A DNA stretch of 49,625 nucleotides from an uncultured Eubacteriales bacterium (GTDB lineage Bacteria > Bacillota > Clostridia > Oscillospirales > Acutalibacteraceae), in contig CAKSEH010000014.1 of assembly GCA_934446475.1 (NCBI GenBank), positions 1 through 49,625 on the forward strand, written 5' to 3'. Every line of letters starts with the position of its first letter. Positions within the stretch are counted from its first letter, which is position 1. The translations under genes and the position numbers were made by a program. Shown piece by piece: positions 18,100-26,245 of this stretch. The notes beneath the pieces were generated by a model. That model worked only from the letters and a program-made list of their open reading frames with translations, was not told the origin of the DNA and made no database searches.

Positions 18100-19065
18100 C
18101 TAAAATGCGTCTATACTTTCGCTTTTGGATACTCCTTTGAAGTCGTCACCCATACCGAGCCTGTTTAAAAGGTCCTCCGCAGCATTGTATCCGAGCTTTT
18201 TCTGTCTGCTGTTCATAGCGGCAACCTCAATTATAACGGCAAGGTTTCTTCCGGGCTTTACGGGAATAGTAACCGAGGGAATTTGAAGACCGAGTATTTC
18301 GGTCGTCTGATCGTCAAGTCCCATACGGTCATAACTCTTGTTAACATCCCACTGCTCAAGCTTTATGATAAAATCTATCTTCTCCGTAAGCTTTACCGCA
18401 CCGGCACCGAATATTCTGCTTGCGTTTATAATGCCTATGCCTCTCAGCTCGATAAAATGCCTTATGTTATCCGGCGCAGACCCCACCAGAGATTTGCTCG
18501 ACACTCTGCGTATTTCCACCGCATCGTCTGCAATAAGCCTGTGTCCTCTCTTTACAAGCTCTATCGCCGTTTCGCTTTTTCCGACTCCGCTCTCACCGAG
18601 CAAAAGTATACCCTCGCCGTAAACCTCAACAAGAACTCCGTGCCTTGTTATTCTCGGCGCAAGATTTAAATTTAAAAATGCGATTATCGCCGCCGCAAAA
18701 TCCGATGTGGTCTCCTTTGTCCTGAGCAGCGGAACGCCGTACTTCTCCGCCGAATGCTCATAATAACCGTCAAGCTGCATATTTCTTGCAATAACAACGG
18801 CAACAGGCTTTTTCGAAAAAAACTTATCGACCCGCTCTTCGGCTTTTTCCGGCGTAAAGCGGTTTAAATAACTTATTTCGCTCTTTCCGAGTATCTGAAC
18901 CCGGCGTTCGTCAAAGTATTCGTAATACCCCGCCATTTGCAAACCCGGCCTGTTTATCTCGGTTGTGGAAACAAATATATTCTCCGGATCTCCCGGCATA
19001 CAAACGACCTCAAGCTGATGCTCTTCTATGATTTTTTTAAGGCTTACCGTGAAATCTGTTTTCAT
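18100..19065 (-). CDS. hprK: HPr kinase/phosphorylase
   Basis: A 321-residue bifunctional enzyme that phosphorylates and dephosphorylates HPr on Ser46 in response to glycolytic metabolites. It is the sensor of Gram-positive carbon catabolite control. The P-loop GESGVGKS is at 157-164, the general-base region has His142 and the Asp pair D180-D181, and the C-terminal signature VKPGRNLAVIIEVAAMN is intact. Its start follows a strong GAGGAGGG site and a good promoter. It heads the minus-strand run that leads to the ROK kinase, murB, rapZ, whiA, dnaE and pfkA. Confidence 0.97.
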   Translation of the reverse strand: MKTDFTVSLKKIIEEHQLEVVCMPGDPENIFVSTTEINRPGLQMAGYYEYFDERRVQILGKSEISYLNRFTPEKAEERVDKFFSKKPVAVVIARNMQLDGYYEHSAEKYGVPLLRTKETTSDFAAAIIAFLNLNLAPRITRHGVLVEVYGEGILLLGESGVGKSETAIELVKRGHRLIADDAVEIRRVSSKSLVGSAPDNIRHFIELRGIGIINASRIFGAGAVKLTEKIDFIIKLEQWDVNKSYDRMGLDDQTTEILGLQIPSVTIPVKPGRNLAVIIEVAAMNSRQKKLGYNAAEDLLNRLGMGDDFKGVSKSESIDAF

Positions 19066-19107
19066 CTTTTGCCCTCCTCAAAATCCAATCTGTAATTATA
19101 CAGATTT

Positions 19108-19135
19108 ATTATACTATAACCCGCCGCATTTTCAA
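19108..19135 (-). promoter_or_regulatory. Promoter of hprK
   Basis: Minus-strand TTGAAA (19130-19135) and TATAAT (19108-19113) are 16 bp apart, about 45 bp ahead of the start codon. From 19136 to 19255 the divergent intergenic region is only AT-rich; I see no other feature there. Confidence 0.75.
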
Positions 19136-19255
19136 ATGTTTTTTTGTTTATTTTTTCATTTTGTTATTTTTTTGAATTATCTGCAAAAACAAAACGTTTT
19201 TAATTTAATAACACTTTAGCTGCTTTAATAATGCTCTAACTACTATTGTAATTTT

Positions 19256-19265
19256 TACAAATGTA
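19256..19265. promoter_or_regulatory. Operator-like site 1 (TACAAATGTA)
   Basis: First of three copies of the same 10-mer in the 130 bp ahead of the ribbon-helix-helix gene. The copies are 55 and 34 bp apart. Confidence 0.55.
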
Positions 19266-19310
19266 GTTTATAATATAGGGTATAAAATGAAATACAAGAA
19301 CAAAACTAAT

Positions 19311-19320
19311 TACAAATGTA
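19311..19320. promoter_or_regulatory. Operator-like site 2 (TACAAATGTA)
   Basis: Identical to the site at 19256-19265. It lies 11 bp upstream of the -35 box of the operon promoter. Confidence 0.55.
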
Positions 19321-19331
19321 TATTTTGTGTG

Positions 19332-19361
19332 TTGACAAATAAAATACATTTGTAGTATAAT
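19332..19361 (+). promoter_or_regulatory. Promoter of the RHH-SPFH operon with embedded operator site 3
   Basis: TTGACA (19332-19337) and TATAAT (19356-19361), both perfect consensus, are spaced by 18 bp. The spacer contains TACATTTGTA (19345-19354), the reverse complement of the two upstream sites. A strong promoter with a site between its boxes is the usual design for self-repression, most likely by the product of the first gene. Confidence 0.8.
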
Positions 19362-19384
19362 AGTAAATAGAAAGGCGAATAAGT

Positions 19385-19579
19385 ATGGATAAAAAACTTA
19401 TAATCACTTCAAAAAAATACAGGGGCGAGACTATGGTTGTATCATCACGACTTACTAATGAATTGGTTGAAGAACTTGATAAAATTGCGGAGCGTACCGG
19501 ACGCACAAGAAATGAGATTATTCAGATGTGCCTGGAATTTGCCGTGGATAATTTAGAGGTTAAGGAGGATGACCGTTAA
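19385..19579 (+). CDS. Ribbon-helix-helix (CopG/Arc-type) regulator
   Basis: A 64-residue protein. A basic N-terminal arm is followed by a strand (MVVSSRL, about 17-23) and two helices around RTGRTRNEIIQMCLEF, the pattern of Arc/MetJ/CopG repressors. Such proteins act as dimers that read short repeated sites; three copies of one 10-mer lie just upstream, so autoregulation is likely. Its stop codon overlaps the next start by one base (TAATG), which points to translational coupling with the SPFH protein. Without a toxin gene next to it, it is better read as an operon repressor than as an antitoxin. Confidence 0.85.
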   Translation: MDKKLIITSKKYRGETMVVSSRLTNELVEELDKIAERTGRTRNEIIQMCLEFAVDNLEVKEDDR

Positions 19580-20709
19580 TGGCAAGTATAGCCGAGGTAA
19601 TAAAATACGAGGGCGATAATTCCACATTTATATGGAAACACCCGTGCGAGGACTTTAACAGCTTAACGCAGTTAATCGTTCACGAAAGCCAAGAGGCAAT
19701 ATTCTTTATGAACGGTCAGGCACTCGATTTGTTCGGACCGGGGCGCTATACGCTTGAAACACAGAATATCCCGCTTATAGGTAAAGCTCTTAACCGTGCA
19801 ACGGGCGATAAAACGCCCTTTCACTGCGAGGTTTATTTTATAAACAAAACCGAGCAAATGTCAATTAAATGGGGTACCGACTCAAAGGTACAGTTTTTAG
19901 AGCCGACCTACGGCTTCCCTATTTCGATAGGTGCAAGCGGAGAAATGAGCCTTAGAGCCGATAACAGCCGAAAGCTGCTTTTAAAGCTTGTGGGAACCGA
20001 AAACTTTTTAGGTCAGCAGAAATTGGTCGGCTTTTTCCGAGCTTTCTTAATGACAAGAGTTAAAACCTACATAGCGCAGGTTATGAAAACCAATGCGATA
20101 AATATTTTTGAGATTGACGAAAATCTCACCTCATTTTCAGATAACATTAAAAAACTGCTGATTCCCGATTTTGCGGATTACGGCATAAGTCTTGAAAGAT
20201 TTTTCATAACCACGGTTGTAAAGCCGGACGGCGACAGACAGTATGAAAAATTTAAGGAGCTGCATTTCCGCCAATATGCCGATATTGCCGAGGCAAAGCT
20301 CCGCCAGCAGACCGAAATTATAAACGCAGAAACCGAGGCACAGAAAACGGTTATAGACTCAAAAGCACAGGCGACAAAGCGTGCACAGGAAGGCTATACC
20401 TATGCCCAGGAGCGTGGCTTTGATGTTGCCGAACAGGTGGCACAAAACGAGGCAGTCGGGCAGTTCACCAATATGGGCGTGGGTCTCGGCACTATGGCAG
20501 GCGTAGGCGGTGCGGTGGGCTCTGTTGTAGGAAATGCCGTAAACGGAGCTATGAACGCCGCACAGACAGAACAGCCTGCCGTTCAAACAGACGATATGGC
20601 GGCATTTAAAGCAAAGGTTGAAAAGCTTGCAGTTATGAAAAACGCCGGACTTATAACCGATGAAGAATTTAATAATATGAAAATGGAATTATTAAAAAAC
20701 ATTTTATAA
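19579..20709 (+). CDS. SPFH-domain protein with C-terminal SHOCT motif (YdjI-like)
   Basis: A 376-residue cytosolic or membrane-associated scaffold protein. Residues about 20-220 fit the SPFH/virion-core-protein family, with EAIFFMNGQALDLFGPGRYTL near the start. A charged coiled-coil stretch (about 230-280, many Gln/Ala/Glu) follows, then a Gly/Ala-rich segment (about 295-325). The end is a SHOCT motif: KLAVMKNAGLITDEEFNNMK. The relative in Bacillus subtilis, YdjI, belongs to a stress operon with PspA and zinc-ribbon membrane proteins. Here PspA is absent, but zinc-ribbon proteins follow. Function is inferred as a membrane-stress or trafficking platform. Confidence 0.85.
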   Translation: MASIAEVIKYEGDNSTFIWKHPCEDFNSLTQLIVHESQEAIFFMNGQALDLFGPGRYTLETQNIPLIGKALNRATGDKTPFHCEVYFINKTEQMSIKWGTDSKVQFLEPTYGFPISIGASGEMSLRADNSRKLLLKLVGTENFLGQQKLVGFFRAFLMTRVKTYIAQVMKTNAINIFEIDENLTSFSDNIKKLLIPDFADYGISLERFFITTVVKPDGDRQYEKFKELHFRQYADIAEAKLRQQTEIINAETEAQKTVIDSKAQATKRAQEGYTYAQERGFDVAEQVAQNEAVGQFTNMGVGLGTMAGVGGAVGSVVGNAVNGAMNAAQTEQPAVQTDDMAAFKAKVEKLAVMKNAGLITDEEFNNMKMELLKNIL

Positions 20710-20723
20710 TGAGAGGGTATTAA

Positions 20724-21425
20724 ATGAAACAATTGACTTGTGAAATGTGCGGCGGTAAAGATTTAATAAAAGACGGCGGCGTATTCGTATGCCAATCTTG
20801 CGGGTGTCAATATTCTGTTGAAGAAGCTAAAAAGATGATGATTGAAGGCACTGTGGAAGTAAAAGGGAAAGTATCTGTTGATAGTTCCGATGCCCTGAAA
20901 AACTTTATTATAAGAGGAAATCGGTTCTTTGAAAATAAAGAATATGATAAAGCAGAAATTTATTATAATAAAGCTCTTGATATTGACGCTAAGAATGCCG
21001 CAATACTAAACAATTTTTTGGAAAAGGCAAATGAGCTGTTTAAAGAAAAACAGTATCAAATGGCAGAAAAATATTATAACAATGCACTTTATATAGACGA
21101 AAAAAATCAAACTGCGTTAAACGGCTTGGATAACATCGATAAAACCATAACCGAACCCAATCTGTTCATTAACCGATTAGTACCCCGTTCATATAAGGCA
21201 AGATCAATTTTAACACTGGACGGTAACAAATATAAAAAACTTAATATAGATGATCAAAGAACAAATTTAACACTTGGCATTGGTAACCATATACTGCTTT
21301 TTAGTTGCGGAACCCTTAAAAGCAATCCGATTTGTATAACTATTCAAAGTCGTAAAGACAGGTATATATTAAACTTTAAACCCGGTATTCTCAACTTTAA
21401 AATAAACTTATTTAAAGAAAATTAA
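20724..21425 (+). CDS. Zinc-ribbon/TPR protein
   Basis: A 233-residue protein with no membrane segment. A TFIIB-like zinc ribbon occupies residues 6-26 (Cys6, Cys9, Cys23, Cys26). Two TPR units follow, at about 58-92 and 95-125, with the pattern YDKAEIYYNKALDID. The C-terminal 90 residues are strand-rich and resemble a small beta-sandwich, but I do not recognise the family. The first 90 residues are plainly paralogous to the start of the 914-residue protein two genes on, so the two may meet the same partner. It lies 14 bp after the SPFH gene with a good GAGAGGG site. Confidence 0.75.
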   Translation: MKQLTCEMCGGKDLIKDGGVFVCQSCGCQYSVEEAKKMMIEGTVEVKGKVSVDSSDALKNFIIRGNRFFENKEYDKAEIYYNKALDIDAKNAAILNNFLEKANELFKEKQYQMAEKYYNNALYIDEKNQTALNGLDNIDKTITEPNLFINRLVPRSYKARSILTLDGNKYKKLNIDDQRTNLTLGIGNHILLFSCGTLKSNPICITIQSRKDRYILNFKPGILNFKINLFKEN

Positions 21426-21441
21426 ACAGAAGGTGCCTATA

Positions 21442-22143
21442 ATGAAAAAGAAATTTAAGCTTTATATAATTTGCTGGGCAATTTTGCTTGCGCTCTTTAA
21501 TGTTATTTGCTTTGTTACACCAAGCGAGACGCCGAGATTTTCAAAATTCGACGGGACTTTTTGGGTAGGATACATTTTTATAACCGCCGCTTTTATAGGA
21601 CAACTTATTTGTGCTTACATAGCGTTTAAGGCCGAAAACCTCAAAAAGCTTTTTTATAATCTTCCGCTTATCACTTTAAGCTATACAGGGCTTATTTTAA
21701 CACTTGTCTTCGGCGGAACGGCTATGGCGATCCCCGATTTGCCGTGTTGGACAGGCGCTGTTATCTGCCTTTTAATACTCGGCTTTAACGCCATTGCGGT
21801 TATAAAGGCAAAAGCGGCGGCGGAGCTTGTTGAGTCAGTCGATAAAAAAATAAGCCGCCAAACCGGATTTATCAAAAACCTCACCGCCGAAGCCGAAAGC
21901 CTTGTTTCACACGCTAAAAGCGACGAAGTTCGGGCAGAGTGCAAAAGGGTTTACGAGGCTGCACGGTATTCAGACCCAATGAGCAATATCCGTCTTGCGG
22001 ATATTGAAGAGAAAATCGCCGCCGAAATGCAGCAGTTATCCGAGGCGGCGGCAAATGACGACCCCGAAATTGCAGCGGCAGCCGCAGTTGAAATTATTGC
22101 TTTGATTGAGGACAGGAACAGAAACTGCAGGTCTAAAAAATAA
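21442..22143 (+). CDS. Four-helix membrane protein with cytosolic coiled coil
   Basis: A 233-residue protein of no family that I recognise. The start at ATG 21442 follows GAAGGTG; an in-frame GTG nine bases earlier overlaps that site. Four hydrophobic segments are seen at about 8-28, 40-62, 68-92 and 100-120. The remaining 110 residues are helical, charged and Ala/Glu-rich, probably a cytosolic coiled coil. The gene lies in the middle of the SPFH/zinc-ribbon operon, 16 bp after its neighbour, so its product is a likely membrane partner of the SPFH scaffold. Confidence 0.7.
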   Translation: MKKKFKLYIICWAILLALFNVICFVTPSETPRFSKFDGTFWVGYIFITAAFIGQLICAYIAFKAENLKKLFYNLPLITLSYTGLILTLVFGGTAMAIPDLPCWTGAVICLLILGFNAIAVIKAKAAAELVESVDKKISRQTGFIKNLTAEAESLVSHAKSDEVRAECKRVYEAARYSDPMSNIRLADIEEKIAAEMQQLSEAAANDDPEIAAAAAVEIIALIEDRNRNCRSKK

Positions 22144-22222
22144 TTGATATTGCCATATTTTCAGAAAAGTAAAAGGGAAAATGAAATATAAGAGTATGAA
22201 CTCAAAACAGGAGAATGTAAAA

Positions 22223-24967
22223 ATGAAAAAGATGCAATGCGAAGTGTGCGGAAGCAATGAAATCAAAAAAGTTGCAGACGATATTTTCGAGTGTCAGAGT
22301 TGCGGCGTTCAGTATTCAAAGGAAGAGGTTCAAAAATTACTGGTTGAAATCACCGGAAAGGTTAAAATAGACCGCTCCGACGATTCTGAAAATATGATAA
22401 AGAGGGCAAAACAGTTTGAAAGCAGCGGCGATACAGAAAAGGCAAAAGAATATTACGAAAAAGCCTTGGATTTTGACCCCGATAATAAAATTGCAAGCGA
22501 TGCTCTTTCAAAATCGGCGCAGGATAACTGTTATATTATAGAAAAGAACATTGATGGTGACGAAGCTGTTAAGAAATCGCTTGAATATCTTTATTCGTGC
22601 GAAAATGTTGCGCCGGATATTTTTGCAAATATAACGGATGTTACAATAACCGAAAAATATTATCCGTTTGTTGAAATGTCGGCGGACTTATCGGGTCAGT
22701 TTGCCGGGGTTGCCTGCTACAAACACGAAATTCCGTATACAGAATATAAAGACAAACAGGTTTATTCAAACGGCAGATATCATACCGAACGGGAGGCTGT
22801 AACAAAATACAGAACCGAGATCGAAAGAAAACCGGCTACAGGATTCTTTTCTGCGGAAGCTTGCGGTACATACTCAATTTCAAAAGAATTCGGTGAAAAG
22901 ATTGCAAGGTGTGCTGCCGATAAAGCGGATGCAGCGGAAGATCTTTACTCACAATTGTTTTCAAAAGCGGAAACAAAGGTTACTGACATTATTAAAAATA
23001 TTGAAAATATCAAAAAACTTGATATCGAAAGAATTGTTAGGGATAACGATACTTCTAAATACAACAACACCGAAATAGAAATGGATTTTAAAGACAAATC
23101 CTGGCTCGAAAGAATGGGAAAACAATTTCTAAAAGAAAAGGGCTATTCTTGTCAATGGAGTGCAGAATCAAACTGCCCCGGCGACTATGCAGAAAATGTA
23201 AGTTATACTCTGATAACAGAAAAAACAGAAAACAGAATTATTTATGTTCCGTTTTTGATAGTCAGTTATAAATATAAGAACAAAGATTACATTGTATTGT
23301 CTGTGTTGAATGTTGAATGCTTTGAAGCGGCAGCAGTTTATCCTGCCGATAAAAAAGCAACGGCTATTCAGGAAGATTTACAGATTGCCAAGGAAAAGCT
23401 GAATGAGGCTTCAACTCCGGGCTGCATAGCAGGATTAGCTGGTATTGTCGGCGGATTCTTGTGGATCATAGGCGCATTCCTTTCAGATTCATTCCCGATA
23501 ATAATGTATATCGGTATAGCTATGCTGCTTTTGATAACATTGCCTTGCGGATTAGCTGCACTCAGCATAAGCAGCAAAAAGAGGAAGGATTTGGAGGAAA
23601 TAGACCAAAAAGCCTCCGAGCAAAAGAAAAAAATATCAGATATCTTGCATAATGTCTACAGTTGTTTTTATGAAGAATTTTCCAAAACAAAAGATATTGT
23701 AAAAGCAAGTCAAAAAGCAAAAGCCTCTTTCGATGCTTTTTCAACTATTTTAACCTTCACCGATTCAATCGCATCCTTTGCCAAGCCTAAAGAAGTAGAA
23801 AAAGCAGCTTACAAAAACGATCCCAAACAAAAAGAAAAAATTAAAGACCAGATTAAAAGCACCGATATAGAAATACTTTGTATGAAGGATGATTTAGCAC
23901 ACCTTAGGAAAAGAAGAAATATCTCAGCAGTTATGCTCATACCTGCGTTTGTATTTGCTGTTATAGGGATTATATACATTTCAAATGTAGGTTCTGAAAG
24001 CGGAAGCGGTCTGCTTTGGCTTTCAATGCTATTATTACTTGCCGCTTTCTTGTTTTTTTGCGGTTTTGCTTCTAAAATCGGTCCTCTGAAAGCACAAATA
24101 ACAGACCTTGAAAAAGTAAGAAGCGATCTTATTTCTTCATCGGCTCTTGACCCTGATGATTTTGTTGAGGAAGACAAATCCTACCCGGAAGCTGAACACA
24201 GTCAACCTCAACATCATACAAAGCCAAGTAAGAAAACAATAATTGCGTCTGCAACAGCCGTTGCTTTAACAGTAACCGTAATTTTATGTGCTGTTATACC
24301 GAAATTAAAGCACGGTAAAAAGGAAAATTCGGGAAAAGTTTTTAACTCCGAAATGCTAAAATCCGCAAAAGCGGGAGATATTGTTCTTTTCGGAACTTAC
24401 GAACAAGATAATGACACCTCCAATGGTAAAGAAGATATTGAATGGCTTGTCTTGCAAAAAGAGAGTGATAAAGCGCTTGTTATAAGCCGCTATGCACTTG
24501 ACTGTCAGCAATATAATACGTCTTATACAGATGTTACGTGGGAAACTTGCTCGCTGCGAAAATGGCTGAACGAAACATTTATCAATAATGCATTCAGCAC
24601 AGACGAACAAAATAAGATTCAAAGTACAACGGTTACAGTGGACGAGAATCCGAAATACAGCACATCGCCCGATAACAATACTACAGACAAAGTGTTCCTG
24701 CTTAACAAAACTGAAGTGTACGAATATTTCAGCACTGATGAGGCAATAAAATGTGTGCCGACAGATTATTCGATAGCCCAAGGTGCATATACAAGTAGTA
24801 GTTATTCAGTGGATGGCAAAGCCACTTGCCGGTGGTGGCTGCGGGCGCCCGGCTTTTATGGGGTCAATGCCGCCAATATCGATGATGAAGGCTTGGTCTC
24901 TCACTTTGATGATGTTAACATTGATAATTTTACCGTTCGCCCTGCAATGTGGATAACCGTAGAATAA
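22223..24967 (+). CDS. Large zinc-ribbon/TPR membrane protein with DUF6273-like C-terminal domain
   Basis: A 914-residue protein. The start at ATG 22223 follows CAGGAG; an upstream in-frame ATG at 22181 is less well placed. A zinc ribbon (Cys6, Cys9, Cys24, Cys27) and one TPR (about 57-92) open the protein. A large unrecognised domain runs from about 100 to 390. Hydrophobic helices follow at about 400-420, 428-450, 570-590, 600-622 and 672-695. The last 200 residues match the DUF6273 pattern, with IEWLVLQ, a WLN repeat, WWLRAPG and a VRPAMWI end. Five helices would put the zinc ribbon inside and the DUF6273 domain outside, as in a sensor. The 3' end has unusual base use (see findings). Confidence 0.8.
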   Translation: MKKMQCEVCGSNEIKKVADDIFECQSCGVQYSKEEVQKLLVEITGKVKIDRSDDSENMIKRAKQFESSGDTEKAKEYYEKALDFDPDNKIASDALSKSAQDNCYIIEKNIDGDEAVKKSLEYLYSCENVAPDIFANITDVTITEKYYPFVEMSADLSGQFAGVACYKHEIPYTEYKDKQVYSNGRYHTEREAVTKYRTEIERKPATGFFSAEACGTYSISKEFGEKIARCAADKADAAEDLYSQLFSKAETKVTDIIKNIENIKKLDIERIVRDNDTSKYNNTEIEMDFKDKSWLERMGKQFLKEKGYSCQWSAESNCPGDYAENVSYTLITEKTENRIIYVPFLIVSYKYKNKDYIVLSVLNVECFEAAAVYPADKKATAIQEDLQIAKEKLNEASTPGCIAGLAGIVGGFLWIIGAFLSDSFPIIMYIGIAMLLLITLPCGLAALSISSKKRKDLEEIDQKASEQKKKISDILHNVYSCFYEEFSKTKDIVKASQKAKASFDAFSTILTFTDSIASFAKPKEVEKAAYKNDPKQKEKIKDQIKSTDIEILCMKDDLAHLRKRRNISAVMLIPAFVFAVIGIIYISNVGSESGSGLLWLSMLLLLAAFLFFCGFASKIGPLKAQITDLEKVRSDLISSSALDPDDFVEEDKSYPEAEHSQPQHHTKPSKKTIIASATAVALTVTVILCAVIPKLKHGKKENSGKVFNSEMLKSAKAGDIVLFGTYEQDNDTSNGKEDIEWLVLQKESDKALVISRYALDCQQYNTSYTDVTWETCSLRKWLNETFINNAFSTDEQNKIQSTTVTVDENPKYSTSPDNNTTDKVFLLNKTEVYEYFSTDEAIKCVPTDYSIAQGAYTSSSYSVDGKATCRWWLRAPGFYGVNAANIDDEGLVSHFDDVNIDNFTVRPAMWITVE

Positions 24968-25043
24968 CTATTGAGTAATGACCGCTTGCAGCTTGTTTAT
25001 TGTTTGATAAGCCACGATCGTATTTTATCCCTATTTTTTTGTA

Positions 25044-25072
25044 TTGAAAAACACAGGTCTGTGCGGTATAAT
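25044..25072 (+). promoter_or_regulatory. Promoter of ychF
   Basis: TTGAAA (25044-25049) and TATAAT (25067-25072) are 17 bp apart. The spacer holds an imperfect palindrome (CACAG, two bases, CTGTG). No clear terminator for the preceding operon is visible between 24968 and 25043. Confidence 0.8.
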
Positions 25073-25130
25073 GAATTAGTTACAATTTTATTCTAACAGA
25101 CTTTTTGAAGAATAAGGGGAAATAAAAACA

Positions 25131-26234
25131 ATGAAACTCGGAATGGTAGGTCTGCCGAATGTCGGTAAGTCGACCCTTTTTAATGCAATCACAAACGCAG
25201 GAGCGCAGTCGGAAAACTATCCTTTTTGCACGATAGAACCGAATGTCGGAATGGTAAGCGTTCCGGATGAAAGGCTCGAAAAGTTGGCGGAAATTTATCA
25301 GCCTGATAAATTCACGCCGGCGGTAATAGAATTTGTTGATATTGCAGGTCTCGTAAAGGGTGCGTCAAAAGGAGAGGGGCTCGGAAACAAATTTCTCTCT
25401 AACATAAGAGAGGTCGATGCGGTCGTTCACGTTGTGCGTTGCTTTGAAAGCGACGATATCATCCACGTAGAAGGCTCGGTAGACCCCGTAAGGGATATTG
25501 AAACGATAAACCTCGAACTTATCTTCTCCGATATGGAAATAGTCCAGCGCCGCCTCGATAAGGCGCTCAAAACCGTTAAGGGCGATAAATCCGCTCAGGG
25601 AGAGGTCGATTTTTTAAGGCGTCTTATGAAACACCTTGAGGAAGGGCTGCCCGCCCGTTCGGTTGAAATAACAGACGATTCTCAGAAAGAAATTCTCGAA
25701 ACCACCGCCTTGCTCTCATATAAGCCGGTTATTTATGCCTGCAATATGAGCGAAGATGATTTCACCGCCGGGATAGACTCAAATAAGAACTATAACGCAG
25801 TAAAAGAGATCGCCGAAAAGGAAAATGCAGAGATCCTTCCCATCTGCGCTTCCCTTGAAGCCGAAATTTCCTCCCTCTCCGAAGATGAGAAGGCTATGTT
25901 CCTTGAGGAGCTCGGTCTTGAGCGCTCGGGACTTGACCGTATGATTCAAAAATGCTATCACCTGCTCGGACTTATCTCTTACCTTACGGCAGGAAAGCCG
26001 GAGGTAAGGGCGTGGACGATAACAAAGGGAACCAAAGCCCCCCAGGCGGCAGGTAAGATACACTCCGACTTTGAGCGTGGCTTTATCCGTGCGGAAGTAA
26101 TAGCATATGATGATTTCATAAACAAGTGCGACGGCAATATGACTGTTGCAAAAGAAAAAGGTCTTGTGCGCAGCGAAGGCAAAGAATATGTTATGAACGA
26201 CGGAGATATCGTGCTTTTCCGTTTTAATGTATAA
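25131..26234 (+). CDS. ychF: Redox/translation-associated ATPase YchF (OLA1 family)
   Basis: A 367-residue Obg-related P-loop protein that prefers ATP to GTP. G1 is GLPNVGKST (7-15) and G3 is DIAGLVKGAS. The G4 position reads NMSE rather than the NKxD of true GTPases, as expected for YchF. A helical coiled-coil insert and a C-terminal TGS domain (ending in YVMNDGDIVLFRFNV) complete it. YchF binds ribosomes and is tied to stress responses. It is probably co-transcribed with alr, which starts within about a dozen bases. Confidence 0.96.
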   Translation: MKLGMVGLPNVGKSTLFNAITNAGAQSENYPFCTIEPNVGMVSVPDERLEKLAEIYQPDKFTPAVIEFVDIAGLVKGASKGEGLGNKFLSNIREVDAVVHVVRCFESDDIIHVEGSVDPVRDIETINLELIFSDMEIVQRRLDKALKTVKGDKSAQGEVDFLRRLMKHLEEGLPARSVEITDDSQKEILETTALLSYKPVIYACNMSEDDFTAGIDSNKNYNAVKEIAEKENAEILPICASLEAEISSLSEDEKAMFLEELGLERSGLDRMIQKCYHLLGLISYLTAGKPEVRAWTITKGTKAPQAAGKIHSDFERGFIRAEVIAYDDFINKCDGNMTVAKEKGLVRSEGKEYVMNDGDIVLFRFNV

Positions 26235-26245
26235 GGGTGATAAAT

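Noticed and set aside
19385..19579. The RHH protein as an antitoxin
   Set aside because: The gene overlapping it encodes an SPFH protein, not a toxin of RelE, MazF, Fic or HEPN type.
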